From NCBI GenBank assembly GCA_963770915.1, contig CAVYRG010000001.1, positions 1,550,001 to 1,614,000 of the forward strand: a stretch of 64,000 nt of DNA, written 5' to 3'. Source of the stretch: PALSA-270 sp963770915. GTDB taxonomy: Bacteria; Acidobacteriota; Terriglobia; Terriglobales; Acidobacteriaceae. The translations under genes and the position numbers were made by a program. The notes beneath the pieces were generated by a model, which worked only from the letters and a program-made list of their open reading frames with translations, was not told where the DNA came from and did not search any database. Positions 63,201-64,000 of this stretch are shown here, piece after piece (position 1 is the stretch's first letter; each line of letters starts with the position of its first letter).

Positions 63201-63862
63201 AATCTCTCGACGATACCAGCGGCGTTCGTAACCAGGGGAACGACGAATTGTTTCCACAGGACAACCGGTGCATCCGATGCGATTACGGCCCATCCGGGTT
63301 CGATGTTCGCAATCGCATCGTTGTCTCGGCACTCTACGAACTGCCGATCGGGCCCGGCAAGTTGCTGCCTGTGCATAACAAATTCTTGAATGCGGCGGTT
63401 GGCGGCTGGCAGATAGGAGGGATCTTTACCCATCAGACTGGTGCGATCGGGACTCCCCTGCGCGGGACTGACAATTCCGCTATCGCGGCTGCAGGCGGCA
63501 ACTTTGATCGTCCCAATCCCACCGGGCAGAGTGTCTACCTCAGCGGAAGCGCCAGAAACGTTTACGACTGGTTCAATAAAGCTGCCTACCAATCCGCTGC
63601 TCCCGGTTTCTTTGGAACTGTGAAACGCGGCAGCTTCACAGGGCCGGGCTTGACCAACCTGGATGCGTCGCTGCACAAGGCGTTCGTGATGCCCTACAAC
63701 GAAAGGCATCAGGTGTCGATTCGCTTTGAGGCGTTCAACGCTCTCAATCACCCGAACTGGAGCCTGCCGAATTTAAACTTTGCCTCCTCCACCTTCGGTC
63801 GCATCACCAACACCAGCACCCTCATGCGCCAATTGCAACTAGCCATAAAGTATGAGTTCTAG
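60218..63862 (+). CDS. TonB-dependent receptor, Oar/SusC-like with carboxypeptidase-regulatory domain
   Basis: 1,214-residue outer-membrane receptor. A cytosolic-looking N-terminal extension of about 48 residues precedes the signal helix (MAFCLFVVFLAMLSTTSLSAQ). Next comes a carboxypeptidase-regulatory-like domain (about 72-155: GTVSGHVADPTGAAVPDADI). The plug is at about 165-290 (VNELPLNGRNFFDLVALSS, YTLDGVNNTDPDF). The rest is a 22-strand-type barrel ending in a terminal aromatic, YEF. It probably imports a polymer-derived ligand using TonB, for example the protein at 8360. Such receptors are strongly expanded in Acidobacteriota. Confidence 0.9.
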   Translation: MFDNHVRHQFENARTAPLHVSNYQVAEELLSRAQVALRSFEWLGRCGVSMAFCLFVVFLAMLSTTSLSAQTAGTVSGHVADPTGAAVPDADITLKNVGTGTERQTVTTGSGDYTFTEVPVGHYTLSAARAGFKTATTNNLEVQVQQSMRVDFSLQVGAVTQSLTVEATGALLQAENATLGTVIENEAVNELPLNGRNFFDLVALSSNANTLSPSSGQAGSRLGGDRAARSISVGGQRIMFDYYTLDGVNNTDPDFNTYIGLPSLDGIQEFKVQTGVYPAEFGHEASQVNVVSKSGTNSYHGSMYDFLRNNIADANPYFFPFNTTPPPVFPFKWNDYGFEFDGPIRIPKVYNGRDKFFFMVDDEWRNIRQINQGQAVVPTAAEAGGNFQGFTTAAFGPVTIYDPDTGDANGLGRTPFPNNTIPSNRINPISAALLQYLGTSATPSTGNSNYSYTTQQPQDRQSLTVRGDYIQSEKLQFAFRYSSGDENLVSTGLLGAGSKIVTNYYQYMGSNTWTISPHIVNEARFGYSHFYNSTGLLSAFTKDVVTPLGIPGLNGGAPSTWGIPAMSFGSGPAGTTKPIWSGFGDLGGDGPYVVTDPTWQIVDNVSWIKGKHSLRFGFEYNRQTFNQLGNQFSRGQFSSQPIATALQTKDPVTGAVTLSGGDALADFLLGNLTQSTVAVAVADANYVRNVEAAYADDTYKITQKLTISAGLRYELTPPWNDTFGNNFTVDLPVRPKEGDVSTTYPQSQWPFYVRQGNCSPADVYQGLSIRWTASTIGLGSPPVCSNGKLPNGPLLDTRYLNFAPRFGIAYSPNSKLVIRAGYGIFYSQDIGNAYFDMARNIAGRVTFNNSDTTAPYGNSTLTWANAAPGGSGAISNLPPATTAFVAALSHKTSYAQQFLLNIQQQVGQHWLFETGYQGALSRHLYGFINVNVASPYGTIGNGTATSVASRTPFANMGGVQYVHDEGTANYNAFSVKATRRFSNGLNVIASYTLAKSLDDTSGVRNQGNDELFPQDNRCIRCDYGPSGFDVRNRIVVSALYELPIGPGKLLPVHNKFLNAAVGGWQIGGIFTHQTGAIGTPLRGTDNSAIAAAGGNFDRPNPTGQSVYLSGSARNVYDWFNKAAYQSAAPGFFGTVKRGSFTGPGLTNLDASLHKAFVMPYNERHQVSIRFEAFNALNHPNWSLPNLNFASSTFGRITNTSTLMRQLQLAIKYEF

Positions 63863-64000
63863 TCAGCAATGGTTTGGCTGATCGCTTGTGGGTGGGTCGG
63901 GTAGCCTCGATAGCCGAGGCGTTGTCAGGGGCAACTTCTTCCGGGCGGTGCGTGAGCACCGCCTGGTTTCACCTCGACGGCGCTCGCTATGCGCCAGCTG
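63863..64000. other. End of window, no feature seen
   Basis: 138 bases after the receptor stop with no recognisable gene. GAGGCG/CGCCTC-type short inverted pieces are present but no clear terminator. Confidence 0.3.

Overview
The window looks like chromosomal DNA of an Acidobacteriota bacterium, probably a soil or sediment member of the Terriglobia-like lineages. This is inferred from high GC, a very long TonB-dependent receptor with an N-terminal carboxypeptidase-regulatory-like domain, a zinc-ribbon serine/threonine kinase with a large membrane tail, and many toxin-antitoxin pairs. Several genes have a -10 box only 6-8 bases before the start codon, which suggests leaderless mRNAs. There is no rRNA or CRISPR array, and one clear tRNA (His).

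Layout. 1-10.5 kb: the end of a membrane-anchored protein, an orphan hydantoinase A, a PhoB/PhoR/PhoU set without a Pst transporter, a DUF4397 lipoprotein, an OmpH/Skp chaperone, a TonB-like protein, and a nitroreductase/MarR pair behind a twin palindromic operator. 10.6-20 kb: alanine racemase, a membrane Ser/Thr kinase, an amino-acid permease broken by a frameshift, BrnTA, and an alpha/beta hydrolase. 20-26 kb: rpiB-glyA, a glycosyltransferase, then a siroheme/sulfate-assimilation operon (precorrin-2 dehydrogenase, SUMT, CysH). A 27-codon leader peptide with eight cysteines and a terminator whose 3' arm carries the ribosome-binding site precede this operon; it reads as a cysteine-sensing attenuator. 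26-31 kb: Nudix, VapBC, ABC-F protein, bactofilin, MsrB, flavin reductase and a YwiC-like membrane protein.

31.9-41 kb is a complete coenzyme F420 gene set: cofG-cofD, then cofC-cofE-cofH and the F420:NADP oxidoreductase npdG. An insertion of about 3.4 kb splits it. That insertion holds a VapC/antitoxin pair, a displaced second copy of the 3' end of cofD, a structured tRNA-like RNA candidate, lower-GC hypothetical genes and a decayed toxin-antitoxin pair. A perfect 108-bp direct repeat within cofD brackets the first toxin-antitoxin pair, so the cassette seems to have replaced the 3' end of cofD with its own allele.

41-46 kb: an OpuC-like osmoprotectant ABC transporter, then repeat-rich intergenic DNA around a membrane protein and a nuclease-like gene, then HigBA. 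46-50 kb: priA, an orphan BrnA-like antitoxin behind two palindromes, and an SGNH hydrolase. 50-56 kb: a membrane protein with an ABC exporter, bracketed by 98-bp repeats, a TPR protein and tRNA-His. 56-64 kb: a GYD protein, a UDP-glucose-dehydrogenase homologue lacking its catalytic residues, a 2H phosphoesterase, an IclR regulator, a small secreted-peptide ORF and the TonB-dependent receptor.
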